NCBI GenBank assembly: GCA_000828075.3
Contig: JXCB02000033.1
Span: forward strand, 691,126 to 755,125
DNA: 64,000 nucleotides
Source of the DNA: Tolypothrix campylonemoides VB511288
GTDB lineage: Bacteria; Cyanobacteriota; Cyanobacteriia; Cyanobacteriales; Nostocaceae
Direction: 5' to 3'
In this document: piece after piece, positions 54,190-63,993 of the stretch
Layout of the letters: each line of letters begins with the position of its first letter
Numbering within the stretch: the stretch's first letter is position 1
Translations under genes and position numbers: made by a program
The notes under the pieces: model-generated
What the model saw: the letters and a program-made list of their open reading frames with translations, nothing else
Database searches by the model: none
What the model was told of the DNA's origin: nothing

Positions 54190-54730
54190 CAACTTAATTC
54201 AAAAACGAATGGTCGAATACAATGAATCGATTTTATTTTAGCTGAGGTTATGCAAGTGCGAACGCCATCATTTATTTTTTATCTAGTGTTATTGCCAAGT
54301 ATATTACACCCAGAGAGCAGAATTTTGACTCGGATTAGCAATATTGCCAATAAAATATATTTTAAAGAAGACAGGCAATGGTGATAACTATAGTTTGTAA
54401 CGAATATGAATGACCAAAAAAAGGATGAATGATAAAGGATGATGCATGAAGTAAGAGAAAACAAGTCCTCAATCGAACCATGGAGAAAATCAAACAGCCC
54501 ACTCAAATCAATTTCAACCCCTCAAATTCATCCGACTGGGTACTTCATACTTAACACTTCTGGCTTGGTGGTGACTGGTACACTTTATTTGTTTAAGTTT
54601 CATAAAGCATACCTAAAAACGTTACCTAGTTGCTGAATTTGATCATTGGCACACAAAATGATAAGCAAAACTGATCCTTATTCATTAGTCATTACTCATT
54701 TGTCATTGCAAAAGACAAAGCGGGAGCAAA
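54190..54730. other. Intergenic spacer between divergent regulators
   Basis: No gene in 540 bases; the frame at 54439-54636 has no family features. Contains CATTAGTCATTA units close to 54690. It should hold promoters for both the cyAbrB gene (leftward) and the Rrf2 gene (rightward). Confidence 0.4.
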
Positions 54731-55174
54731 ATGAAACTAACAACTAGAGGACACTACAGTGTGAAAGCGCTGCTCGATTTGAGTTTACAGCCAGAGTACG
54801 GTCCTGTGTCCACCAAGGCAATTGCCTCTCGTCAAGATATTCCAGCTCCTTATCTAGAAAAACTGCTAATAGAAATGCGTCGTGCTGGGTTAGTCAAATC
54901 AATTCGCGGTAGTATCGGCGGATATCAGCTGGCACGAAAACCTGCAGAAATCTCTCTAGGAGAAATATTAGAAGCAGTTGGAGAAAGTATTGAACCTTTA
55001 CCCCATCACCAAGCTTCCCCAACACAAGCAGAAGATTGGGTAACATTTAGCCTTTGGCAGAGGCTGCACCAAAAGCTTAAAGAAGCTTTATACAGTATTA
55101 CCTTAGCAGACCTTTATTACGATGCTCGTAGTTGGCAAGCTTCTGTTGGGGAAGAAGCAAGTTTTATTGTTTAG
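54731..55174 (+). CDS. Rrf2-family transcriptional regulator without iron-sulfur cysteines
   Basis: 147 residues: MKLTTRGHYSVKALLDLSL, then the winged helix with IPAPYLEKLLIEMRRAGLVKS and RGSIGGYQLARKPAEI. The region where IscR/NsrR have three Cys contains none, so it does not hold an Fe-S cluster in that way. The ribosome site GCGGGAGCAAA directly before the ATG is good. It lies 34 bases before cobD on the same strand, separated only by ATTAGTC units, so co-transcription is likely. Targets are unknown. Confidence 0.88.
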   Translation: MKLTTRGHYSVKALLDLSLQPEYGPVSTKAIASRQDIPAPYLEKLLIEMRRAGLVKSIRGSIGGYQLARKPAEISLGEILEAVGESIEPLPHHQASPTQAEDWVTFSLWQRLHQKLKEALYSITLADLYYDARSWQASVGEEASFIV

Positions 55175-55208
55175 TCATTAGTCATTAGTCATTATTAGTT
55201 TAAGATAC

Positions 55209-56168
55209 ATGACCTCTGCTGTTGTCTTGACCATCGCTGCTACTTTAGATTACTTAATTGGCGATCCGTCGGGTTGGCTTCATCCAGTGCAAGTTATGGG
55301 GTGGGTCATTTCTCGCTTTAGCAAATTTGCTCTCACATATTGTCATAATTCCCTAACACAGCGCTTAGCTGGAATTGCGTTAGGCATTATCCTAATAATT
55401 GGTAGCGGCTTTATAGGCTACCTACTCATTCAAAGTGCCAGATTGGTGCATCCGTTTTTGGGAGTAACTTTAGAAAGTATTCTCTTAGCTAGTTGTTTTG
55501 CTCTTAGAAGTTTGAGACTAGCCGCCCAAACAGTTTTACAACCATTAACAGCAGGACATCTTTTAGATGCCCGTTCTACTTTAAGTAACTACGTTGGGCG
55601 AGATACAGAAAATTTATCAGAACCAGAAATTTTACGAGCCGTTCTAGAAACAGTAACAGAAAATGCCACCGATGGAGTTATGGCTCCTCTTTTTTATGCA
55701 ATTCTTGGTGCGTTTATTCCTGTTATCGGTTCAACTCCCCTAGCTTTAGCATACAAAGCTAGCAGTACTTTGGATTCAATGGTAGGCTACCGTGAAAAGC
55801 CGTATACATATTTAGGATGGTTTAGTGCGCGGTTGGAAGATTGTTTGACTTGGATTCCTTGTCGGTTAACCGTGATCACTCTAGCACTCCTGTCAGGCAA
55901 ACCTTTACACGTTTGGCGAATTTGCCGTCGAGATGCTGTCGCTGACCCCAGCCCTAACTCTGGTTGGAGTGAGTGCGCTTATGCTGCTATTTTAGGTGTG
56001 CAGGTGGGAGGTACAAATTGGTATCGTGGGGTAGCAAAACAGAAACCACTGCTGGGAAACGCCACACATCCTATCACCCCAACTTCTATTGAGCAAGCTT
56101 TGCAACTGACTCGATATTGCTTTTTTCTCTGGTTAGGGATTGCTATACCTCTATTACTACTTGCCTGA
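55209..56168 (+). CDS. cobD: Adenosylcobinamide-phosphate synthase CobD/CbiB
   Basis: A 319-residue membrane enzyme that joins aminopropanol phosphate to adenosylcobyric acid in cobalamin biosynthesis. Family blocks are [72 protein letters not shown] and [19 protein letters not shown]. Four to five hydrophobic segments. ATG at 55209. It follows the Rrf2 gene and precedes pyrR, with a 146-base gap to that gene. Confidence 0.93.
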   Translation: MTSAVVLTIAATLDYLIGDPSGWLHPVQVMGWVISRFSKFALTYCHNSLTQRLAGIALGIILIIGSGFIGYLLIQSARLVHPFLGVTLESILLASCFALRSLRLAAQTVLQPLTAGHLLDARSTLSNYVGRDTENLSEPEILRAVLETVTENATDGVMAPLFYAILGAFIPVIGSTPLALAYKASSTLDSMVGYREKPYTYLGWFSARLEDCLTWIPCRLTVITLALLSGKPLHVWRICRRDAVADPSPNSGWSECAYAAILGVQVGGTNWYRGVAKQKPLLGNATHPITPTSIEQALQLTRYCFFLWLGIAIPLLLLA

Positions 56169-56314
56169 AACAAGTCATGATGGAAGTAGGGAATTGGGAA
56201 GATGAAAAAGATAAGGAAAATGAGGAGGATAAAGGAGTCATTTCTTTGCCTATGTCTACTCTCCTTCCTTATTCCCGATATAACTATGGTTTACATTATT
56301 CAGGGTATCGGTCT

Positions 56315-56863
56315 ATGACTGTGTCTGTCAAAACCAAGGTAGTTGAGATTCTCTCACCAGAAGAACTCCGTCGTACTGTGAATCGTCTTGCCTCTCAAAT
56401 CGTAGAAAAAACACGTGATTTGTCTCAACTGGTACTAATAGGCGTTTATACCCGAGGTGTGCCTCTTGCCCAGTTACTGGCGCGTCAGATAGAAACGCTT
56501 GAAGGTATATCTATAGCAATGGGAGCCTTGGATATCACATTTTATCGTGATGACCTCGACCAAATTGGGTTGCGGACTCCTGCAAAAACCGACATCCCTT
56601 TTGATTTGACAGGGAAAACTGTTGTGCTTGTCGATGATGTCATTTACAAAGGACGCACAGTTCGTGCGGCTTTGAATGCTGTGAACGAATATGGCAGACC
56701 AGAGGTGATTCGTTTAGCCGTACTGGTAGATAGAGGTCATCGTGAGTTGCCAATTCATCCAGATTTTGTTGGGAAACATTTACCCACCGCCAAAGAAGAA
56801 ATTGTCAAAGTTCATTTACATAATTGGGATGGACGAGATGCTGTTGAGTTGATTGAGGATTAG
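56315..56863 (+). CDS. pyrR: PyrR bifunctional regulator/uracil phosphoribosyltransferase
   Basis: 182 residues. The PRPP-binding motif is [13 protein letters not shown], with [12 protein letters not shown] as the pyrophosphate loop and [12 protein letters not shown] as the dimer-loop signature of PyrR. PyrR binds pyr mRNA leaders in response to UMP and also has uracil phosphoribosyltransferase activity; in cyanobacteria the attenuation role is uncertain. The frame is open to 56117, inside the cobD gene, but the conserved part begins at ATG 56315 ([14 protein letters not shown]), which I take as start. Confidence 0.92.
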   Translation: MTVSVKTKVVEILSPEELRRTVNRLASQIVEKTRDLSQLVLIGVYTRGVPLAQLLARQIETLEGISIAMGALDITFYRDDLDQIGLRTPAKTDIPFDLTGKTVVLVDDVIYKGRTVRAALNAVNEYGRPEVIRLAVLVDRGHRELPIHPDFVGKHLPTAKEEIVKVHLHNWDGRDAVELIED

Positions 56864-57022
56864 TGCAAAGTAAGCATAATCACTCCTCGGGTGAAAGGGG
56901 TTTTTAGGTAAATGAAGCACATTTATGGGGATATATTCTATGTTCTGGGTTCTTCTTAATCCTTGGTCTGGTAGGAGTCGTATTATGTTGAATCTGGTGA
57001 TATAAGTTTCGCTTTTCGCCTT

Positions 57023-57055
57023 GTTTTGTTTTGGGAAATTTTCCAAAATCAAAAC
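57023..57055. repeat. AT-rich nested inverted repeat
   Basis: GTTTTG-TTTTGG-GAAATTTT-CCAAAA-T-CAAAAC: nested six-base arms giving a nearly continuous stem. It lies just before the terminator-like hairpin at 57060. Confidence 0.6.
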
Positions 57056-57059
57056 GTAA

Positions 57060-57095
57060 AGCAGCTGCACCACATCCAGCGTCAGCTGCTTTTTT
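57060..57095 (+). terminator. Rho-independent terminator-like hairpin
   Basis: Stem arms AGCAGCTG (57060-57067) and CAGCTGCT (57083-57090) with a 15-base loop, followed by T6. It is 200 bases after pyrR and reads in the same direction, so it may end the pyrR transcript. Confidence 0.6.
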
Positions 57096-57153
57096 GATGA
57101 GATACCTATGCATGAAAATTAAATAATACATTAGACTTCTTACATGAATCTTT

Positions 57154-57249
57154 ACCCTCACCCTAAATCCCTCTGGCAAGCTTGGGAGAGGGACTTAGGG
57201 TGAGGGTGGCTCCCCGAATCCCAATTTTGGGAGAAGGGGTTGGGGATTC
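57154..57249. repeat. Double palindromic repeat
   Basis: First stem ACCCTCACCCTAA (57154-57166) with TTAGGGTGAGGGT (57195-57207); second stem GAATCCC (57216-57222) with GGGATTC (57243-57249). Of the CCCTCACCCTAA kind common between cyanobacterial genes. Non-coding. Confidence 0.65.
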
Positions 57250-57379
57250 GCGCAAGTTTTGCCTTTTGGCAAGAGGTCTATTCAAATAATACATAAAACA
57301 TACTGAAGTTGCGAGATTCTTCCAGGATTCAGCTAAGCGTGGTTTACTAAGAAATAGTGCAACTGTATGGAGAGATGGA

Positions 57380-60300
57380 ATGTTTGCCATAAGTACTCGT
57401 TGGGCTTGGTTGATAGCAATTGCAACAACTTTGTCTGGTCATTGCGCCTTAGCTCAAATCACTCCAGATAGTACTCTACCCAATAATTCCATCGTCAACA
57501 TAAATGGCAACACCTTTAATATCACTGGTGGAACTCAAGCAGGAGCAAACTTGTTCCACAGCTTCCAAGAATTTTCTGTTCGCACTGGCAACACAGCTTT
57601 CTTTAACAATGCTGTTGACATTCAAAACATTATTAGTCGGGTAACAGGTGGGTCTGTATCTAATATTGATGGGTTGATCCGCACTTTAGGTACAGCCAAC
57701 CTGTTTCTCATTAATCCGTCCGGAATTGTTTTTGGACCAAATGCTAGTTTGAATGTCGGTGGCTCGTTTGTCGCAACAACGGCAAATGCTATTCAATTTG
57801 GCAATATTGGCTTTTTTAGTGCCTCGAATCCACAAGCACCCTCACCCTTACTGACGATTAATCCGGACGCTTTACTCTTCAACCAAATTGCTGCATCTAT
57901 CCAAAATAGTTCAGTAGCACCAGCAGGAATAGCTCCAACTGGTGGAAATTCATCTGGTTTACGTGTTCCAGATGGTCAGAGTTTGCTACTTGTAGGCGGT
58001 AACATCAACATGGATGGCGGAAGGTTAAAAGCCTACGGTGGGCGAGTCGAATTGGGAGGATTAGCAGGAACGGGAACTGTAGGGCTGAACGTAAATGGCA
58101 ATCAACTGCGTTTGAATTACCCGGAGGGTGTGGTACGCTCCAATGTATCCCTTACCAATCAGGCTGAAGTGGATGTCCTCGCCTCTGGTGGAGGTAGTAT
58201 TGGAATCAATGCCCAGAACTTGAGCTTGGAGGGAGCAAGTAAGCTACAGGCGGGGATAGCTTCAGGATTCAGTGGTGTTAATTCTCCAGTAGGAAATATT
58301 GAGATTAATGCCACAGGGGCAGTAAACCTGGATGGGAGTACTATCTCCAATGTGGTGCAATCAAGTGGCGTAGGTAGAGGTGGCGACATCATCATCAAAG
58401 CTGAGTCGCTTTCCGTCGCCAATGGCGGTAGGATTGAAGCGAGTACCTTTGGTCAGGGGAATGCGGGCAACCTGACAATTGAGGCTCAACAGAAAGTCAC
58501 CTTCATCAACGGAGCTTTTGCCTTGAACACTGTGGAACAGGGAGGTGTGGGCAATGGCGGTAATCTCCGGATTCAAGCTGGATCTGTCTCTGTCGCCAAT
58601 GACTCTCAATTAAAAGCTAGCACCTTGGGTCAGGGAAATGCGGGCAACCTGACGATTGAGGCTGGCGATACCGTCGAGTTTATTAATGGCGCTTTTGCCT
58701 TTAACCAGGTGCAAGGGGGTATAGGCAATGGTGGTGAAATGAGGATTGCTACAGGTTCGCTCTCTGTCTCCAATGGTTCTCGGCTAAGTGCCAGCACCAT
58801 TGGAAACGGGAATGCAGGCAGTGTGAAGATAGAAGCTCGCGATAACGTCTCCTTTAGCAATGATAGTGGTGCCTTTACCACTGTAGAACCAGGCGCAGTG
58901 GGGAATGGCAATGATCTCCGGATTCAAGCAAGGTCTGTTTCGATTGCTAATGGGTCGTTTCTGACAGCAAACACCTTGGGTAAAGGGAATGCGGGCAATG
59001 TGATAATTGAGGCTCGAGATTCTGTCCAGTTTGATCGTGGGAATGCTACCAGCAGCGTGGGCTTGGACGGGTATGGCGTAGGCGAAGGTAATGGCGGCAC
59101 GATCAGCATCACCACAGGCTCACTCCAACTTAGCAATCAGGCACGATTGCTTGCCAGTAGCTATGGCAAACAGGGAAATGCAGGCAATGTCAGGATAGAA
59201 GCACGTGACACCGTCTCCTTGTATAACACAAGTTACATATTCAGTCAAGTGGGAGGGGAAATCCTGGGCAATGCGGGTGATATCAACATCACCACAGGTT
59301 CGCTCTCAGTCGTTGATGGCTCAATTCTCAGTACTGACACCTTTGGAAATGGGAATGGGGGCAACATCAGCATAAGAGCGCGGGACACTGTCTCCTTTTT
59401 GACGGAGGGAGGTGCCTACAGCCTTGTGCAGCCTCAGGGCGTAGGCAAAGGGGGCAATATTGACATGACTACCGGCTCTCTAGTTGTTGCCGATGGATCT
59501 TTTATAGCAGCAAGCACAAGGGGAAGGGGAAATTCTGGCAATGTGACGATTACTGCTAGTGATTCTGTCTCCTTAGATGGGGTGAATAAACAAGGATTCC
59601 CCGGTGGACTTTACAGCGAGGTGGCAACAGGAGACATAGGCAACGGGGGTAACATTAATATTAGTGCGCGATCGCTCAAAGTCACTAATGGCGCTCGCTT
59701 GGCTACTGATACCAATGGACGAGGAAGTGCTGGCAGTGTGAACATTAATGCCACTGATTTTGTCTCTTTTGACGGTGTCGGCAGTAATGGGAAGTCTAGT
59801 GGTGCATACAGCCTTGTGTTTCCACAAGGGGTAGGCAATGCAAATGATATCAACATCACTACGCGATCGCTCTCCTTAACCAACGGTGCTGTACTAACTG
59901 CTAGTACTCAAGGACGTGGAGATGCGGGAAGAGTTAAGATTACTGCCACCGATTCCGTCTTGATTGATGGAGTAGGTAGCAATCGGTTGTCCAGTGGGGT
60001 CTCCAACACTGTGGAAACACAAGCTGTCGGTAATGGGAGCGACATTGAGATTATAACTGGGTCGCTTAAACTGATTAATGGCGCTGAACTGTCCAGCAGT
60101 AGTAAAGGGAATGGAACGGCTGGCAATTTACGAGTTAATGCTCGCTCTATTAGTTCAGACAACCAAGGGAAAATCACCGCTGAATCTGCATCAGGGAATG
60201 GCGGTAACATTATACTACAAGTAAGAGATTTACTGCTGCTACGCCGTGGTAGTCAGATCTCTGCCACTGCAGGCACCGCTGGTGCTGGTGGCGATGGTGG

Positions 60301-60958
60301 TAACATCACCATCGATGCTCCCCGTGGCTTTATCGTTGCTGTCCCAGGTGAAAATAGTGACATCACCGCCAATGCGTTTAGCGGTCAGGGAGGAAACGTT
60401 ACGATTCGGGCTACTGGTATTTTTAATATCGCACCACTGAGTCGGCAAGAGCTTGACCAGTTAAGCCCTAATGATTTAAACCCGAATAACTTACCAACAA
60501 ACGATATTACAGCGATTTCCCAGCAAAATCCTACTTTCAGCGGTCAAGTAACTCTTAACACACCTGACGTTGACCCAAGCAAAGCATTCGTCGAACTACC
60601 CACAGTCTTAGCAGCTACATCAGAGCTAATAGCAGACACTGGTTGTGCTGCCGTTGCTAGCACAGATTCTGACACAGAAAAAAGCAGATTTACCTTTACC
60701 GGACGTGGCGGTTTGCCTCCTAGCCCCTACGAACCTCTCAGTACTGATGTGGTATGGTTAGATACTCGTCTGTCAACGCTCGCATCGCAACAGCAGCGTT
60801 CAGAGAAACCTGCTGGCTTACCACCGTCTAAAGCTGAAACTGTGGAGATTGTCCCCGCGACTGGTTGGGTGTTCGACGGCAAGGGACACGTTACCCTGAT
60901 CTCCCATGCATCCAATGCCAATAACTTGAGATCTACTCCTGCTTGCCAAAAGCAATAA
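57380..60958 (+). CDS. Two-partner-secretion exoprotein (filamentous haemagglutinin-type TpsA)
   Basis: An 1192-residue secreted beta-helix protein. Signal peptide at residues 1-25 (WAWLIAIATTLSGHCALAQ). The TPS domain (about 26-280) has the hallmark FLINPSGIVFGPNASLNVGGSF (NPSG at 112-115) that is recognised by a TpsB outer-membrane pore. The rest is a run of degenerate beta-helix repeats with GNGGNIxIxTGSLxVxNGxxLxAST, about a dozen or more. The C-terminal 120 residues contain a Cys pair region (ADTGCAAV, TPACQK). A TpsB partner is not in the window. The function of this widespread cyanobacterial family is adhesion or unknown. ATG at 57380. Confidence 0.9.
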   Translation: MFAISTRWAWLIAIATTLSGHCALAQITPDSTLPNNSIVNINGNTFNITGGTQAGANLFHSFQEFSVRTGNTAFFNNAVDIQNIISRVTGGSVSNIDGLIRTLGTANLFLINPSGIVFGPNASLNVGGSFVATTANAIQFGNIGFFSASNPQAPSPLLTINPDALLFNQIAASIQNSSVAPAGIAPTGGNSSGLRVPDGQSLLLVGGNINMDGGRLKAYGGRVELGGLAGTGTVGLNVNGNQLRLNYPEGVVRSNVSLTNQAEVDVLASGGGSIGINAQNLSLEGASKLQAGIASGFSGVNSPVGNIEINATGAVNLDGSTISNVVQSSGVGRGGDIIIKAESLSVANGGRIEASTFGQGNAGNLTIEAQQKVTFINGAFALNTVEQGGVGNGGNLRIQAGSVSVANDSQLKASTLGQGNAGNLTIEAGDTVEFINGAFAFNQVQGGIGNGGEMRIATGSLSVSNGSRLSASTIGNGNAGSVKIEARDNVSFSNDSGAFTTVEPGAVGNGNDLRIQARSVSIANGSFLTANTLGKGNAGNVIIEARDSVQFDRGNATSSVGLDGYGVGEGNGGTISITTGSLQLSNQARLLASSYGKQGNAGNVRIEARDTVSLYNTSYIFSQVGGEILGNAGDINITTGSLSVVDGSILSTDTFGNGNGGNISIRARDTVSFLTEGGAYSLVQPQGVGKGGNIDMTTGSLVVADGSFIAASTRGRGNSGNVTITASDSVSLDGVNKQGFPGGLYSEVATGDIGNGGNINISARSLKVTNGARLATDTNGRGSAGSVNINATDFVSFDGVGSNGKSSGAYSLVFPQGVGNANDINITTRSLSLTNGAVLTASTQGRGDAGRVKITATDSVLIDGVGSNRLSSGVSNTVETQAVGNGSDIEIITGSLKLINGAELSSSSKGNGTAGNLRVNARSISSDNQGKITAESASGNGGNIILQVRDLLLLRRGSQISATAGTAGAGGDGGNITIDAPRGFIVAVPGENSDITANAFSGQGGNVTIRATGIFNIAPLSRQELDQLSPNDLNPNNLPTNDITAISQQNPTFSGQVTLNTPDVDPSKAFVELPTVLAATSELIADTGCAAVASTDSDTEKSRFTFTGRGGLPPSPYEPLSTDVVWLDTRLSTLASQQQRSEKPAGLPPSKAETVEIVPATGWVFDGKGHVTLISHASNANNLRSTPACQKQ

Positions 60959-61156
60959 TTCTGGGAAGCTATCCAAAAAGAGACAGCAAGTAAAACCTAC
61001 CATGTCGCGTTTCATCCCCTGTCCTGTGCGCCTGTTCCTCATGGGCTTTCACGCTCCCGCGCTTGTTTTGGTAATTTTCCCCTATTTCTTGCATTCTTAT
61101 CCTTTTTATGTTCTTCATCTCCCTCCCTCCCTCTCTCCCTCTTTCCCTCATCTTTC

Positions 61157-61546
61157 TCACCGCATCACCGGACTGGCGTGATGATGAACCATATACCACT
61201 GACCACCAAGAAGTTCAAATGTATTCGTGGCAACTGACTGCGCTTCTAATCTTCTGCCATTGATGATTTGCAGGACATTTTCTCTGAGTACGACGTAGGC
61301 GATTTGATCGCGAACTTCTGTAGTAATTATCTCAGTGTTAATCTCAATGTAAGCAGTATTTTTGAAAATGTTAACCCAGGAGGAGCGAATTTCCTTCCAA
61401 GAGCGCAATACATTCCATCCGGGGTGAATACAAATACTGCCAGTTCCTTGAGACCATACAATAGCCATTGCCTCGATATCTTTTTTTTCAAAAGCTCGAT
61501 AAAAAGCTTCGTTGACGGCTAAAACTTCAGAATGCTGGTTGGTCAT
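61157..61546 (-). CDS. SnoaL/NTF2-like (DUF4440-type) protein
   Basis: 129 residues with the cone-shaped NTF2-like fold pattern: EVLAVNEAFYRAFEKKDIEAMAIVW, HPGWNVLRSWKEIRSSW, then strands IEINTEIITTEVRDQIAYVVLRE and a final WYMVHHHASPV. Such proteins are small-molecule binding or enzymatic (isomerase, cyclase) domains. The substrate is unknown. ATG at 61546. It lies between the TPS gene (convergent) and the kinase operon. Confidence 0.8.
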   Translation of the reverse strand: MTNQHSEVLAVNEAFYRAFEKKDIEAMAIVWSQGTGSICIHPGWNVLRSWKEIRSSWVNIFKNTAYIEINTEIITTEVRDQIAYVVLRENVLQIINGRRLEAQSVATNTFELLGGQWYMVHHHASPVMR

Positions 61547-61637
61547 AATCAGGAATGATAAATTGTCAATTATGAATTATGAATAGTAAAAGTTTTATTA
61601 TTCATAATTCATAATTTATTATTCATAATTTACTTAA

Positions 61638-63530
61638 TTAATTTCCACTTGTGACGGTGCTAATAGTTTGCAATAACTGCTTTGCCGTGTAAGGTTTGGA
61701 TAAAAAGGCTTTGACGCCCATGTCAGTGACTGTATTAATTTTTTCACTAGAAGCAAGTCCACTGACGGCAATAATCTTGACTGCTGGATTAATTTTTCGT
61801 AAGGTGCGGATAGTGGTGACTCCATCCATAGAAGGCATAACCATATCTGTCAAGACCACAGATATTTCGTCCTGATGTTCTGCATAAAGAGCGATCGCCT
61901 CAATACCATCGCAAGCAGTTATCGCCTTGTAATTATAGCTTTCTAGAGATGTTTTAGTAACGTCTCGAATCGAATCTTCGTCATCCACAACCAAAATCAA
62001 TTCTCCGTTACCGCAAGGTAATTCCGGTTCTTGTTCTTCTGGATTTTCCGCTGCTTCTTGGGCTGGTAAATACACTTTAAATTGGGTGCCTTTCCCTACC
62101 TCACTATACACGTTAATAAAACCGCCGTGGCTTTTAATAATCCCAACGACGGTAGAAAGACCAAGCCCAGTCCCTTTACCTAACTCTTTAGTCGTAAAAA
62201 ATGGTTCAAAAATACGGTCTAAGATTTCCTGTGGAATACCAATTCCAGTATCAGTAACAGTAATCACAACATACGAACCAACGCGAGCATCAAGATACAT
62301 CTTGGCGTAATTTTGATCAACAACAAGATTTTCCGCCGAGATACTTAAGCGACCACCATCAGGCATCGCATCACGAGCATTAACGCACAAATTCATCAGC
62401 ACTTGATGCAGTTGGGTTGCATCAGCTGAAACTGTCCAAAGGTTTGGCGCTGTATGAGTGGAAATTTCAATAGATTTGGGAAATGTTTCTTTAACAACTT
62501 GCTGAATTTCTCTGATTAAATGCTTCAATTGCAGTAAAGTGCGATCGCCCTCCATCCCACGAGTAAAAGACAGCACTTGCTTGACTAAATTTGCTCCCCG
62601 TTTGGCGTTGGATATCAATATTGGCAGCAAGCGCTTACTCCGCTCATCATGCAGTTGCGATTCCAAAAGTTGAGCAGTCATCAAAATAGGCGCAAGAACA
62701 TTGTTGAGGTCGTGGGCAATACCGCTTGCCAAAGTGCCAATACTTTCCAAACGTTGAGCGCGGAAAAACTGTGCTTCTAGTTCTTTTTTTTCTGTAATAT
62801 CAGTATTAACAACGAGAATTGATTGTCCTTTTTTATTGAACTCTTGTACTAGTGTCCAGCGACTTTCGACGATAATTTCTTTACCAAATTTTGTTTTTTG
62901 ATGCAGTTCGCCCTCCCAAGCTCCATTTTGTAATAAACTCTTAAGAGCTTCTTGGAATTGTGAACTATCTTTCTCTTTCCAAAGTTCTAATGTTTTCTTA
63001 CCAATTGCTTCAGTTGCTCTCCAACCGTATAAATTCTCGGCTGCTTTATTCCAAAATAAAATTTTATTTTTTAAATCGTGTACAAAAATTGCATCAGTAG
63101 CAACATCTAGCAGTGCGGCGTGTTCGCGAATCCTTTGTTCTGCTCGCTTGCGTTCAACCGCGTAGCGGATAGAACGTTCTAACAAAGGAGCAGTCAACTG
63201 ACTTTTTTCTAAGTAATCTGCTGCACCTGCTTTCATTGCCTCAATGTCTATCTCTCGGTCTCCTTTACCTGTTAGTAAAATAATTGGAGAAGAGCAACCC
63301 TTGGCAATTGCTTCACGTAACAGATCCAGTCCGTTACGCGCACCTAAACGGTAATCAACAAGATAAATATCGTATTGGTTGTTACCAATCGCCTCCATTG
63401 CTGCTTGATAAGTATTTACCCATTCCAACTCGCAGTTAGCTACCTGAAATTCACGGAACCAATCACGAGTTAAAATGTAGTCATCTTCATCATCATCAAC
63501 AAGAAGAACTTTAAATATGCTGTCTTTCAT
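61638..63530 (-). CDS. Hybrid sensor histidine kinase: REC-PAS-HisKA-HATPase-REC
   Basis: 630 residues, same order as the 9362-11338 kinase: receiver (Asp59, with an extended VDDDEDDYIL acidic pocket), PAS (about 135-250), phospho-acceptor His273 in SGIAHDLNNVL, HATPase (NARD, DTGIGIP, GKGTGLGLS) and C-terminal receiver (VVLTDMVMPSMDG). Many blocks are identical to those of the paralogue (ENLYGW, AQRLESIGTLA, GKEII). The ATG at 63530 has GAGGGAGGCAGAA upstream and lies 17 bases after the stop of the response regulator gene, so these two are one operon. The signal is unknown. Confidence 0.9.
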   Translation of the reverse strand: MKDSIFKVLLVDDDEDDYILTRDWFREFQVANCELEWVNTYQAAMEAIGNNQYDIYLVDYRLGARNGLDLLREAIAKGCSSPIILLTGKGDREIDIEAMKAGAADYLEKSQLTAPLLERSIRYAVERKRAEQRIREHAALLDVATDAIFVHDLKNKILFWNKAAENLYGWRATEAIGKKTLELWKEKDSSQFQEALKSLLQNGAWEGELHQKTKFGKEIIVESRWTLVQEFNKKGQSILVVNTDITEKKELEAQFFRAQRLESIGTLASGIAHDLNNVLAPILMTAQLLESQLHDERSKRLLPILISNAKRGANLVKQVLSFTRGMEGDRTLLQLKHLIREIQQVVKETFPKSIEISTHTAPNLWTVSADATQLHQVLMNLCVNARDAMPDGGRLSISAENLVVDQNYAKMYLDARVGSYVVITVTDTGIGIPQEILDRIFEPFFTTKELGKGTGLGLSTVVGIIKSHGGFINVYSEVGKGTQFKVYLPAQEAAENPEEQEPELPCGNGELILVVDDEDSIRDVTKTSLESYNYKAITACDGIEAIALYAEHQDEISVVLTDMVMPSMDGVTTIRTLRKINPAVKIIAVSGLASSEKINTVTDMGVKAFLSKPYTAKQLLQTISTVTSGN

Positions 63531-63546
63531 TTCTGCCTCCCTCTAG

Positions 63547-63993
63547 TTATAGCGGCAGTTCCACAATTTCAAACCAGTATTTTCCTATTGTTCTCATAAC
63601 TTCCACCAAGGATGTAAATGTCACAGGTTTAATGATGAATGAGTTCGCACCCAAATCATAGCTGCTATAAACATCTTCCTCTGCCCTGGAAGTCGTCAGA
63701 ATAACAACGGGAATTTTCCTTAAAAGTGGGTCAGCTTTAATCTCTCTAAGTGCCTCACGACCATCTTTTCTTGGCATATTTAAATCTAACAAAATCAGAT
63801 TTGGTCGCGGCGCACTGCTTTTGTTGGCATACAAACCACGATAATGGAGATAATCCATCAACTCTTCGCCATCATTGACGATGTGCAGTTCGTTTGCCAA
63901 TCGACTTTCTGCCAACGCCTCACGAGCTAGCATACAGTCATCCTCATCATCATCAGCCATCAGAATTGTGACGGTTGTTTGCCGACCCTTCAC
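63547..63993 (-). CDS. Rcp1-like single-domain response regulator
   Basis: 148 residues, a stand-alone receiver of the type partnered with cyanobacterial phytochromes and hybrid kinases: MADDDEDDCMLAREAL acidic pocket, phospho-acceptor Asp in LILLDLNMPRKDGREAL (about Asp70), Thr in VVILTTSRAEEDV and Lys in FIIKPVTF. There is no output domain. The frame begins at GTG 63993, 7 bases from the window end, so a start or promoter beyond the edge cannot be ruled out. It is followed by the hybrid kinase gene, with which it is co-transcribed. Confidence 0.88.
   Translation of the reverse strand: MKGRQTTVTILMADDDEDDCMLAREALAESRLANELHIVNDGEELMDYLHYRGLYANKSSAPRPNLILLDLNMPRKDGREALREIKADPLLRKIPVVILTTSRAEEDVYSSYDLGANSFIIKPVTFTSLVEVMRTIGKYWFEIVELPL

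Noticed and set aside
54439-54636. 65-codon frame between the cyAbrB and Rrf2 genes
   Set aside because: No ribosome site, low-complexity composition and no recognisable pattern.
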